Under the pieces are notes generated by a model. The model was not told the origin of the DNA, searched no databases, and saw only the letters and a program-made list of their open reading frames with translations. Source: Desulfobacteraceae bacterium (GTDB taxonomy: Bacteria; Desulfobacterota; Desulfobacteria; Desulfobacterales; Desulfosalsimonadaceae). From it: a stretch of DNA of 64,000 nt. Position numbers and translations under genes: made by a program. The stretch lies in NCBI GenBank assembly GCA_014237465.1, contig JABZFM010000011.1:62001-126000 (forward strand), given 5' to 3'. Shown here in pieces: positions 39,263 to 47,570 of this stretch (positions within the stretch are counted from its first letter, which is position 1; each line of letters begins with the position of its first letter).

Positions 39263-39302
39263 TATTGATGGTTAAACGCTTTTTAGCGTTTAACCATCAA
39301 TA
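39263..39302. terminator. Perfect 18-bp palindrome over the rpoD stop codon
   Basis: TATTGATGGTTAAACGCT and its exact complement flank a TTTT (plus-strand) loop. The rpoD stop (39290-39292) lies in the arm, so the last codons of rpoD form half of the stem. No T run follows on the minus strand. It may act as a transcription end or mRNA stabiliser. Confidence 0.7.
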
Positions 39303-41065
39303 AAATATTTCAGTTTACGGCTCCGGGTGGGGTGCCGAAGTTTTCTCAAAGCCTTGGCCTCAATCTGACGAATCCGTTCACGGGTAACGGCAAAATCACT
39401 GCCTACCTCTTCTAGTGTATGATCTGCTTTTTCACCGATGCCAAAACGCATTCGCAGTACTTTTTCCTCACGGGGGGTTAATGTCGCAAGCACCTTTCGG
39501 GTTTGTTCGGATAAATTAAGACTGATTGCCGCTTCAGACGGAATCATAAACGTCTTGTCTTCAATAAAATCACCCAGATGACTGTCATCTTCCTCACCAA
39601 TAGGAGTTTCAAGAGATATCGGTTCCCGGGCAATCTTTAATACCTTTCTGACCTTATCCAGCGGAACCTCCATTTTGTCAGCAATCTCTTCAGGCGTTGG
39701 CTCTCGACCAAGCTCCTGTACAAGATACCTGGATGTCCGAATCAGCTTATTGATTGTTTCAATCATATGAACGGGGATGCGAATAGTTCTTGCCTGGTCG
39801 GCAATGGCTCGGGTGATGGCTTGGCGAATCCACCAGGTTGCGTATGTGCTGAATTTATACCCGCGGCGATATTCAAATTTATCAACCGCCTTCATCAACC
39901 CGATATTCCCTTCCTGAATTAAATCAAGAAACTGTAATCCGCGGTTGGTGTATTTTTTGGCAATACTGACCACAAGACGCAGGTTGGCTTTGACCAATTC
40001 GCCCTTTGCCAGCTTTGCCATAAATCGGCCTTCTTCAATACTGGTGATAACGCGTTTTAATGTCCGGGTGTCTGCTTTCAGTTCTTTTTCCCGCTGCTCT
40101 ATCTGGGTATGAAACACACGCAGATCATTAAAAACATTAACGATTTCCTTCTTTTTCGTGTCACAGCATTTACTGGCCCATTGAACGAATTTTTTCTCGC
40201 TGGTATCAAGTTTACCGCGAACATCAGAAACCGGGGCCTCAAAGATTGCAGCGCATTTAGAGAACACTTTGTTTGTGGTATCAAACCATTCCACCTGTTC
40301 CACTATCATTTCTTCAATGCCGTCAATAACATTACTCTCAAGCCGCCATTCTTTAAAGTATTCGAATATTTTCCGATTGCGGCGCCTGACGGAACGTTTG
40401 GCCCGTCGTCGTTCCTCCGGGTCAATTTTCTGGGAAAAAAAAAGCTTCTCCCGTAACTCATGATTTTCTTCGTCAATTTGCTTTATCGCATCAATCATTT
40501 CCAGAAATTTTTCTATCTGGATGGATTCGTCAACGATGGTATCTCCTTCATCAATATCACGCAATACATGCTTGGGGCGAAGCGTTCCGGCAGCGATCTG
40601 ATCCCCGAGATTGATAATACTGTCAACGCCAAGGGTTGTCTCAAGCATGGCTCTTAAAACTTCCTGTTCTCCGGCTTCGATTTTTTTGGCGATTTCTATT
40701 TCTCCCTCACGGGACAACAAAGTCACCATCCCCATTTCACGCAGATACATTTTAACCGGATCCGTTACCGTGCCATATGTCGAAAGCGAATCAATTTCTT
40801 TGGTTTCGGAAACTTTAGTATCAGCATCTTTCTTTTCCGATGCTTTTATTTTTTTCCGTTTCTCAACAACTTCAATATCATGGTCATCAAACCACATCAA
40901 CGTCTCATCGATTTGATCCGGAGACGTCATTTCATCAGGAAGCCCCTTGGTGATTTGGGCTATTGTCAAATATCCCTGTTTCTTCCCTTTAGTGACGAGT
41001 TTGTCCATTTTCTTTTGCTGGACAATTTCCGGTTCACCCTTATCTTTAGTGGGCTTTTTTGCCAT
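39290..41065 (-). CDS. rpoD: Primary sigma factor RpoD (sigma-70)
   Basis: The housekeeping sigma factor has 591 residues. Region 1.1 is at the N-terminus ([15 protein letters not shown]), and region 1.2 is [29 protein letters not shown]. After a long acidic non-conserved region come 2.1-2.4 ([56 protein letters not shown], given here in parts: [18 protein letters not shown]) and region 4.2 ([30 protein letters not shown]). It follows dnaG after a 65-base gap, the classical macromolecular synthesis operon order. Confidence 0.98.
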   Translation of the reverse strand: MAKKPTKDKGEPEIVQQKKMDKLVTKGKKQGYLTIAQITKGLPDEMTSPDQIDETLMWFDDHDIEVVEKRKKIKASEKKDADTKVSETKEIDSLSTYGTVTDPVKMYLREMGMVTLLSREGEIEIAKKIEAGEQEVLRAMLETTLGVDSIINLGDQIAAGTLRPKHVLRDIDEGDTIVDESIQIEKFLEMIDAIKQIDEENHELREKLFFSQKIDPEERRRAKRSVRRRNRKIFEYFKEWRLESNVIDGIEEMIVEQVEWFDTTNKVFSKCAAIFEAPVSDVRGKLDTSEKKFVQWASKCCDTKKKEIVNVFNDLRVFHTQIEQREKELKADTRTLKRVITSIEEGRFMAKLAKGELVKANLRLVVSIAKKYTNRGLQFLDLIQEGNIGLMKAVDKFEYRRGYKFSTYATWWIRQAITRAIADQARTIRIPVHMIETINKLIRTSRYLVQELGREPTPEEIADKMEVPLDKVRKVLKIAREPISLETPIGEEDDSHLGDFIEDKTFMIPSEAAISLNLSEQTRKVLATLTPREEKVLRMRFGIGEKADHTLEEVGSDFAVTRERIRQIEAKALRKLRHPTRSRKLKYFIDG

Positions 41066-41130
41066 AAATACGTGCCTCCTGAATACAAAGATACTTTTTT
41101 ATAAAATATAACCTTTAAATAAATATTGGG

Positions 41131-42921
41131 TTAACGATTTATCAGTTGTTCCTGTTTTTTCCTTAAAAGCTCAAACAGCAATTCATCGTTATTACTTTCT
41201 TGAGCGGATTTAATTTGACTCAATAAACTGCTTTGCCGTCTTTCGATGCCATTAATAAATTGTGACAACAGTTGCTCACAATTATTTAAATCTCTGCATT
41301 CATCGTCAATAACCAATGAAGCAATCATATTTTTATGGTCTGTTGATTCAATATGATTCATTAATCCGGGAAGATCTTCATCCCCATAAATTGGATGTTT
41401 CAGCACTATTTTTGCAATTTCAATCAACCTTTTATCTGAAAAATAGTCCAACACCCTTCGTTTTTTTATCTCCGGCAATATTTCAGGAGATTTCAACATC
41501 ATAGAAACAATTTGCTTTTCAACTCTGATCATTTCCGATTCGATCAAAAGATCGTTTTCTGATAGAGACTGTTTGTCATCATTATGCTTTAACCAGTTGT
41601 TCGGCTGAGCTTGCTTAAATCTTTTTTCTCCGGACTTTATTTTTTCTATTATTGCGGTTTCATTAACACTCAAACGCTCAGCAAGATATTTAATATAAAT
41701 AGACCTTGCCACACTGTCTTTGATTTCTAATAAAGGTTGTTGAAGGTCGGAAATAACTCTGACCTTGCCCTCCATCGAAAGGCCATTTGATTGTATCGAA
41801 GATTCAATCAAAAATTCGACCATTCCGATCGCTGTTTCAGATGCTTTCTCAAATGCCTCCCTCCCGAATTCGAAAATAAAAGAATCCGGATCATATCCTT
41901 TGGGCAGGACAATAACAGCAGCGTCCATTGCTGCATTCATAAACAGGGAAATACTCCGGCGGGCTGCCTTGAGCCCGGCCTCATCTGAATCAAAAACCAG
42001 AAATGCCTTTTGCGCGAACCCTCTTCGCAATGCACTGATATGTTCGGCGGTCAGGGACGTCCCAAGCGTTGCGACCGTATTTGTGATTCCATGCTGATGG
42101 AGCGCGAGCAGGTCAAAGTAGCCTTCAACGATATAAACACTTCCTGTTTCACGGGATTTATTTTTTGCCGCATGGGCCCCGTACAACGAACGACTTTTAT
42201 TATAAATAGGGGTTTCAGGCGAATTTAAATATTTTGGTTTTGAATCATCAAGCACCCTTCCGCCAAATCCGATAATCTGGTTTGATACATCAAAAATCGG
42301 GAACATCACCCGATTCCGGAACCGATCATAAAGCCCTGTATTTTTTCGAGGCACAACCAATCCGGTTTTTTCAGCAAGCGCTTGTGAAACATTTAATTTC
42401 CTGAAAAACCGGACCAGGTTATCCCACCCGTCCGGTGCAAAGCCGACACCAAATTGTGTAATAATTTCCTGATGAAATCCCCTTTTTTCAAGGTAGGCCC
42501 TTACCTTTTGTCCGGAAGACCGGCCGGAAAGCTGGGAAATAAAATATGACATGACCTGCTTATTCAGATCAAATAACTGCTGTCTCTGGGAAGCAACTTT
42601 TCTCTGTGATGCCGACATATTCCGTTCCGGCAAGTCAATCCCGTAACGCCGCGCCAGCGACTGTACGGCTTCTGAAAACCCGATACCATCATACTTCATC
42701 AAAAAACTGAAGACATCGCCTCCGGCGCCACATCCAAAGCAGTGATAAATCTGTTTCACGGCACTAACGGTAAAGGAAGGGGTCTTTTCAGAATGAAACG
42801 GACAAAGACCGACATGGTCTTTGCCCGCTTTTTTTAACACAACCCGCTCAGAAATAATATCTGTGATATTCGCAGTATTTCTTATTTCCGCAAGTTTATC
42901 TTCAGGAATATATATCGCCAA
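41131..42921 (-). CDS. dnaG: DNA primase
   Basis: The protein has 596 residues. The N-terminal zinc-binding domain has CPFHSEKTPSFTVSAVKQIYHCFGCGAGGD. The TOPRIM domain has VYIVEGYFDLLALHQHG and VFDSDEAGLKAARR. The C-terminal region after residue 430 would bind the replicative helicase. It primes Okazaki fragments. It is upstream of rpoD on the same strand. Confidence 0.98.
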   Translation of the reverse strand: MAIYIPEDKLAEIRNTANITDIISERVVLKKAGKDHVGLCPFHSEKTPSFTVSAVKQIYHCFGCGAGGDVFSFLMKYDGIGFSEAVQSLARRYGIDLPERNMSASQRKVASQRQQLFDLNKQVMSYFISQLSGRSSGQKVRAYLEKRGFHQEIITQFGVGFAPDGWDNLVRFFRKLNVSQALAEKTGLVVPRKNTGLYDRFRNRVMFPIFDVSNQIIGFGGRVLDDSKPKYLNSPETPIYNKSRSLYGAHAAKNKSRETGSVYIVEGYFDLLALHQHGITNTVATLGTSLTAEHISALRRGFAQKAFLVFDSDEAGLKAARRSISLFMNAAMDAAVIVLPKGYDPDSFIFEFGREAFEKASETAIGMVEFLIESSIQSNGLSMEGKVRVISDLQQPLLEIKDSVARSIYIKYLAERLSVNETAIIEKIKSGEKRFKQAQPNNWLKHNDDKQSLSENDLLIESEMIRVEKQIVSMMLKSPEILPEIKKRRVLDYFSDKRLIEIAKIVLKHPIYGDEDLPGLMNHIESTDHKNMIASLVIDDECRDLNNCEQLLSQFINGIERRQSSLLSQIKSAQESNNDELLFELLRKKQEQLINR

Positions 42922-43112
42922 ATACTGTACCTCCCATCAGGGGAATACGAGACGAAAAAAAAGATCCGGCAGGAAAAAATCCGAGCAATATCAAGCATCG
43001 ATTTTATTATACCGCTGCTGTCGATATATTAACTGCCTGATTCTTTTGACGTTAAATCATATTTTGTCAACAAAAAAATATAATGCCAAAATTCGATCAA
43101 GTCAAATAAAAA

Positions 43113-43841
43113 TCATGTTTTATTGAAAATTTTAATCGCCGCCCTTAAGTCCAGGCTTCCGTCATATAATGCCCTTCCGGTGATCACACCCACCACGCCA
43201 ACGGATTCCAGAGGCGCCAGATTCTTTATATCTTCGATGGATGAGACACCGCCGGATGCGACCACGGGAATGGATATCGACGCGGCAAGCTTTTCTGTTT
43301 CCTTCAGATTCGGTCCGGTCCGCATGCCGTCACGTTCAATATCCGTAAAGTTGATTGCAGCCACACCACAGCCTTTAAACTGTTTGGCAAGCTCAACAGC
43401 CGTCACTTCAGTGGTCTTGGTCCATCCTTCAATAGCGACTTTTCCGCCCACGGCATCGATGCCCACAACAACCTGATCCGGAAATTCAAGACAGGCTGCT
43501 TTGACCAGGTCAGGATTTTTAATCGCCTCCGTACCGATAACTACACGGGAGGCTCCCTGCGCCATATACATTCTGACGGTCTCAATATCACGGATTCCTC
43601 CACCAACCTGGATCGGGACGTTCACATGGTCAATAATCAGCCGGATGGTATCCAAATTTACCGGCCGCTTGCCCACCGCTCCGTCAAGATCGACTACATG
43701 AATTAATTCTGCGCCCTCACCTTCCCACCGGCTGCCCATTGCCGCCGGGTCATCGGAAAAGACTGTTTCAGCATCCATCCGCCCCTGAAGGAGGCGAACA
43801 CACTTGCCGTTTTTTATATCTATTGCCGGAATAACTATCAT
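43113..43841 (-). CDS. hisA: Phosphoribosylformimino-5-aminoimidazole carboxamide ribotide isomerase HisA
   Basis: The histidine-pathway isomerase has 242 residues and a beta/alpha barrel with VIPAIDIKNGKCVRLLQG at the start. The second catalytic Asp lies in NFTDIERDGM, and phosphate loops are VQVGGGIRDIE and VVASGGVSSIED. The gene lies 118 bases downstream of hisB on the same strand, separated by a repeat element. Confidence 0.97.
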   Translation of the reverse strand: MIVIPAIDIKNGKCVRLLQGRMDAETVFSDDPAAMGSRWEGEGAELIHVVDLDGAVGKRPVNLDTIRLIIDHVNVPIQVGGGIRDIETVRMYMAQGASRVVIGTEAIKNPDLVKAACLEFPDQVVVGIDAVGGKVAIEGWTKTTEVTAVELAKQFKGCGVAAINFTDIERDGMRTGPNLKETEKLAASISIPVVASGGVSSIEDIKNLAPLESVGVVGVITGRALYDGSLDLRAAIKIFNKT

Positions 43842-43848
43842 ATATAAA

Positions 43849-43962
43849 TTTGACGTCTCCGTAAAAAGTCGAATTTGAGGAGGATTATTTTTTTAACACA
43901 TTGAATTTATTGATATCAAAAGTCAATAAACAGTCGTTTTTTGACTTTTTTCGAAGCCATTA
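43849..43962 (-). repeat. Palindromic intergenic element, copy D
   Basis: The 114-base element between hisB and hisA begins, on the minus strand, TAATGGCTTCGAAAAAAGTC and ends GACTTTTTACGGAGACGTC, matching the termini of copies A2 and A3 with different internal sequence. The first three bases on the minus strand (TAA) are the hisB stop codon. Confidence 0.75.
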
Positions 43963-44547
43963 CAAAAGGCCTTTGGATGAATGGACATGTTTAACACGTT
44001 CATCGACTGAAGTTGCCAGATCCAGGGAACGGGCAAACGACTTGAATATGGACTCGATGAGATGATGATCATTTTCACCATACGATGCGTTGATATGCAG
44101 ATTCATGCCGGATTTATTTGAAAACGCCCGAAAAAATTCCTTAAAAAGACACGAATAGACCTCTGTCTGCCGGACAAATAGTTCCGGGATCAGGTAAACG
44201 AGGAAAGGTCGGTTTGAAAGGTCTATGGTTACAGTTGAAATGGCGTCATCCATGGGAGTGACGGCGTGGCCGTAGCGTTTGATCCCTTTCCGGTTCCCCA
44301 AAGCAATTGCCAGGGCTTCTCCGAGCACTAAACCGACATCTTCCACCGTATGATGATAATCTACATCAATATCACCACTTGCCCTTAAATTCAGGTCAAA
44401 AAAACCGTGAACGGAGAACAATGTCAGCATGTGGTCAAAAAAAGGAATTCCGGTTGAAATATCATTTTCACCATTGCCGTCAATATTAAATTCCGCCTTA
44501 ATTTTTGTTTCTTTTGTGGTTCGTTCAACTTCGGCAAATCGTTTCAT
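43960..44547 (-). CDS. hisB: Imidazoleglycerol-phosphate dehydratase HisB
   Basis: The dehydratase has 195 residues and is monofunctional (no phosphatase domain). Manganese-binding motifs are DHMLTLFSVHG, DYHHTVEDVGLVLGEA and HHLIESIFKSFARSL. The stop codon TAA belongs to the end of repeat D. hisA follows; other his genes are not in the window. Confidence 0.97.
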   Translation of the reverse strand: MKRFAEVERTTKETKIKAEFNIDGNGENDISTGIPFFDHMLTLFSVHGFFDLNLRASGDIDVDYHHTVEDVGLVLGEALAIALGNRKGIKRYGHAVTPMDDAISTVTIDLSNRPFLVYLIPELFVRQTEVYSCLFKEFFRAFSNKSGMNLHINASYGENDHHLIESIFKSFARSLDLATSVDERVKHVHSSKGLL

Positions 44548-44690
44548 ACCCCAGCATTCATCCTTTTTAAATTTATTAAATAATCAGGGATAGCGTACCC
44601 TACCCCCCTGTTTCCATTAATAAACTGTCCGGAAATTATACACCGATAAAAATCCGATAATTTAGCAGTCACGGAGAGAATGTTTTGAAT

Positions 44691-44766
44691 TGGTGGAGAT
44701 GAGGGGGATCGAACCCCTGACCTCGGCATTGCGAACGCCGCACTCTCCCATCTGAGCTACATCCCC
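44691..44766 (-). tRNA. tRNA-Ala (anticodon CGC)
   Basis: The 76-base tRNA has acceptor GGGGATG paired with CATCTCC, anticodon stem CGGCG/TGCCG and loop TTCGCAA, giving anticodon CGC for the GCG codon. The T loop is GTTCGATCC, and CCA is encoded. Confidence 0.93.
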
Positions 44767-44815
44767 ACAATTTAAACCAATTTAATTTATTAACAAATCC
44801 CAATTAACCGGTCAA

Positions 44816-45218
44816 TTAAAAACATTCATCCCAATAAAAAAAATCTGATGAACTGAAGCCGTTAATAAAGCAGTTATATATCGACCCGTAATCGGCTATG
44901 ATATGCTTGATACCGATCAGCAGGGCCGAAAGATGAGCGCCCTGCAAACCGGTGAACAAACGACTGAAAATGAAGTAATATTTCACTCTCAGGGGTTGAA
45001 TTTAAATAATCAAACGGAGATTCCCCCATAATTTTCAACACACGGGAAACACTTTTCTGGATCTGCACAACTTTTCCATATGCCAGCGACGATGCGATCA
45101 GTCCGGCGATCTCCCGGTCTCTGATATGTTGATAATTGTATAAAAACTCCAGCGGGTCCGGATGTACATATGTACGCCGGTTATACTGATCATAGAGATA
45201 GTCAAGTTTTTGTCTCAT
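44816..45218 (-). pseudogene. Frameshifted and truncated DUF2400 (TIGR02757) gene
   Basis: The intact 114-codon start matches the N-terminus of TIGR02757 proteins (NRRTYVHPDPLEFLYNY, DREIAGLIASSLAYGKV). After HRF the frame goes wrong. In the +1 frame the family sequence resumes (FTGLQGAHLSALLIGIK and HIIADYGSIYNCF) and then stops at 44816, well short of the usual 250-270 residues. So one frameshift plus loss of the C-terminal half is visible. The gene start overlaps nothing and lies directly after the DUF2892 gene. Confidence 0.8.
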
Positions 45219-45422
45219 CTATTCATATGCCCTGCCCGGTTTAATTCCAATTTTTTTTAAAATAGTCGCCATCAGACAGAATCCTGTGAAAGAAGACTGA
45301 AGCATATTCACACCAACAAAAGCGGTAAACCATAACCAGTATGGGCTGTGAAAATAAGCCAGTAAAAGACTGCCCAGTATGAAGCTTCCTGCGATTCTAA
45401 ATACCCATTTATCAATATTCAT
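45219..45422 (-). CDS. DUF2892 (YgaP-like) small membrane protein
   Basis: The protein has 67 residues. The start is at ATG 45422 because GGAGG lies 5 bases upstream; an in-frame ATG at 45434 overlaps the SD. It begins MNIDKWVFRIAGSFILGSLLLA and has two membrane helices, with VGVNMLQSSFTGFCLMATILKKIGI at the end. Such domains are often joined to rhodanese proteins, and a rhodanese fusion is encoded 2 kb away. The stop abuts the next start. Confidence 0.8.
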   Translation of the reverse strand: MNIDKWVFRIAGSFILGSLLLAYFHSPYWLWFTAFVGVNMLQSSFTGFCLMATILKKIGIKPGRAYE

Positions 45423-45437
45423 TTTATCCTCCATAAA

Positions 45438-46337
45438 TCAACTAACAGAGACCTTTAATGCTTCAAATAAACCCGGAAATTTAAACGTATACCCGGATGC
45501 AATCAACAATGAAGGGACAGCCCGCTGACTGTTTAAAAACAAATCCCCCAGTTCACCGGCAGCCAGCCGAAGCATAAACGCCGGAGTTCTAAAAAATGAC
45601 GGCCGGTTCAACACATGGCCAAGTGATTTTGAAAATTCATTGTTACGCACCGGATTCGGGGAGCAGAAATTCACCGGGCCGTCGATATCGTCATTATTCA
45701 ACACAAAATAAATGGCCCCTATCAGATCGTCAATCTGGATCCAGGGAAACCACTGACGTCCGTTTCCGAGTGGCCCGCCCACAAACAGACGATACGCTGG
45801 AACCATTTTTGAAAGCGCACCGCCATTTGCCCCGAGCACCACACCGAACCGGGCACACATAACGCGAACACCTTTTTTTCGGGCCAAAAGCGCCTCCTTT
45901 TCCCAGTCAATACACACCCGGGCCAGAAAATCATCACCGGCGCCTTTGTTTTCATCCAGAATTTCATCACCGCAGTTGCCGTAATATCCGGCTGCGGAAG
46001 TACTTATCAGGGTCATGGATTTACCTTCAGGAAAAGCATTGACAATGTTCCGGGTCGTTAAAATCCGGCTGTCATAAATTTTTTGTTTATATTTATCTGT
46101 CCAGCGGTGAAAAATATTTTGCCCTGATAAATTTATAACCGTATCAGCGATCTTTATCGATTCCTGCCATTGCCCCGGCTCGGTGGTGTCTGACTGGACA
46201 AACCGGAAGGCATTACTCCTAACCTTATGCGACAATGAAACCGCATCGATTGCCGTCACATCATGACCGGAATCAATCAACGAATCAATTAATCGGGAGC
46301 CGATAAAACCGGAGCTGCCGGTGATTAAAATATTCAT
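45438..46337 (-). CDS. TIGR01777-family epimerase (YfcH-like SDR)
   Basis: The protein has 299 residues and an extended SDR fold with NILITGSSGFIGSRLIDSL at the start. It has VINLSGQNIFHRWTDKYKQKI, STSAAGYYGNCGDEILDE (the YxxxN-like catalytic region) and WFPWIQIDDLIGAIYFVL. The natural substrate is unknown in the family. It follows GGAGGG and is upstream of the DUF2892 gene by 15 bases. Confidence 0.92.
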   Translation of the reverse strand: MNILITGSSGFIGSRLIDSLIDSGHDVTAIDAVSLSHKVRSNAFRFVQSDTTEPGQWQESIKIADTVINLSGQNIFHRWTDKYKQKIYDSRILTTRNIVNAFPEGKSMTLISTSAAGYYGNCGDEILDENKGAGDDFLARVCIDWEKEALLARKKGVRVMCARFGVVLGANGGALSKMVPAYRLFVGGPLGNGRQWFPWIQIDDLIGAIYFVLNNDDIDGPVNFCSPNPVRNNEFSKSLGHVLNRPSFFRTPAFMLRLAAGELGDLFLNSQRAVPSLLIASGYTFKFPGLFEALKVSVS

Positions 46338-46373
46338 GAGCGCCCTCCGTGGCTAACGGACAATTTTTTTAAC

Positions 46374-46590
46374 CTATAAAATTAGTCGAATATGTTTCTC
46401 AATCTCATTTTTAGGACAAGCACCGGGCAATGATTTTTCAAGTTTACCGTATTTGAAAAATAATAAGGTGGGGATACTTTTAATATTATAATGGGAAACC
46501 GTTTGGGGATTCTGATCAATGTTCACCTTGACGATCTTTAAACGACCGGCATATTCTGTGATTAATTTTACCTTTTGTAGAAGCCGGTAA
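46374..46590 (-). pseudogene. Thioredoxin remnant lacking the active-site half
   Basis: On the minus strand the frame ending at 46374 reads LQKVKLITEYAGRLKIVKVNID, then NPQTVSHYNIKSIPTLLFFKYG and KLEKSLPGACPKNEIEKHI. This is the C-terminal half of a thioredoxin with the cis-Pro motif SIPT. The N-terminal half with the CGPC motif is missing: 46594 is the end of the ZIP gene. It has no start codon. Confidence 0.8.
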
Positions 46591-46593
46591 ATT

Positions 46594-47358
46594 TTACCCC
46601 AGCAGATTATCCAACGCCATCATAATAACAAACCCAACCATCACCCCGTAAGTCGCCTGTCGGGATTTTCCCTTTGAATGCGTCTCCGGTATTATTTCAT
46701 CACTGATTACAAAAAGCATGGCACCGGCCGCAAATGCCAGGGCGAAGGGCAACACCGGATTGAATACGGTAACTGCACCGGCTCCCAGAATGCCGCCAAT
46801 CGGTTCCACAAGGCCGGTTGCAGCGGCAATCGAAAAAGCCTTCCAACGGCTGTATCCCAGGCCAAGCAGCGGCAGTGCCACTGCGAGCCCTTCCGGCATG
46901 TTCTGAATCCCGATCCCGATAGCAAGGCTGATTCCACTGCTGATATCTCCTGACCCGAACCCGACGCCGACAGCCATGCCTTCCGGGAAATTGTGAATGG
47001 TAATAGCAATCACAAACAGCCATATCCGTTTAAGATTGGAAGACGGACCTTCAGGGCCTTTTATAAAATGTTCATGAGGAAGCCATTTGTCGATCAAATC
47101 CAAAACCAACGCACCTGAGAGCATGCCGAAAACAACGATATAGACGCCAAAACCCGGCCAGACTTTTTCTCCATTTTCAATTCCGGGAATGACCAGCGAA
47201 AAAGAGGTGGCTGCCAGCATGACGCCCGCAGAAGCTCCCAGCATGGTATTTAAAAAATTACGGGGCACATTCGTAAAAAATAATGCCGGTAATGCGCCAA
47301 CACCGGTTGCCATCCCGGCTAGCAGGCTGGCAATCACCCCATAGTAAAACAGCGTCAT
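46594..47358 (-). CDS. ZIP-family divalent metal transporter
   Basis: The protein has 254 residues and about eight membrane segments. ZIP signature residues are visible in HNFPEGMAVGVGFGSGDISSG and IGIQNMPEGLAVALPL, which hold the metal-binding His/Asn/Glu of helices IV and V. It probably imports zinc or iron. GGAG is present upstream. The thioredoxin remnant begins right at its stop, evidence of a deletion. Confidence 0.9.
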   Translation of the reverse strand: MTLFYYGVIASLLAGMATGVGALPALFFTNVPRNFLNTMLGASAGVMLAATSFSLVIPGIENGEKVWPGFGVYIVVFGMLSGALVLDLIDKWLPHEHFIKGPEGPSSNLKRIWLFVIAITIHNFPEGMAVGVGFGSGDISSGISLAIGIGIQNMPEGLAVALPLLGLGYSRWKAFSIAAATGLVEPIGGILGAGAVTVFNPVLPFALAFAAGAMLFVISDEIIPETHSKGKSRQATYGVMVGFVIMMALDNLLG

Positions 47359-47470
47359 AAAATGCGCTCCTTTTTGACGTCTGGCAGGATATTCATTATC
47401 TGATACTCATGTAAATTGTAGTTCGGGATTCCATTCCCGACAAATGGAATCTGTTAACCCGGATTTCTCA

Positions 47471-47570
47471 CAAGTTTGATTCGTTCATTTTCAAGGCATA
47501 AGTGGTGACGCTGTAGTGGTTTACCGCGAACCGCTTATAACACAGCAAATGGACGAATCAGGCCTACTCA
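47471..47570. repeat. Short palindromic element at the end of the CoADR-like gene
   Basis: TTGATTCGTTCATTTTC and AAATGGACGAATCA form the outer arms, and CATAAGTGG and CCGCTTATA form inner arms. It overlaps the last codons of the gene at 47564. No second copy is in the window. Confidence 0.5.
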
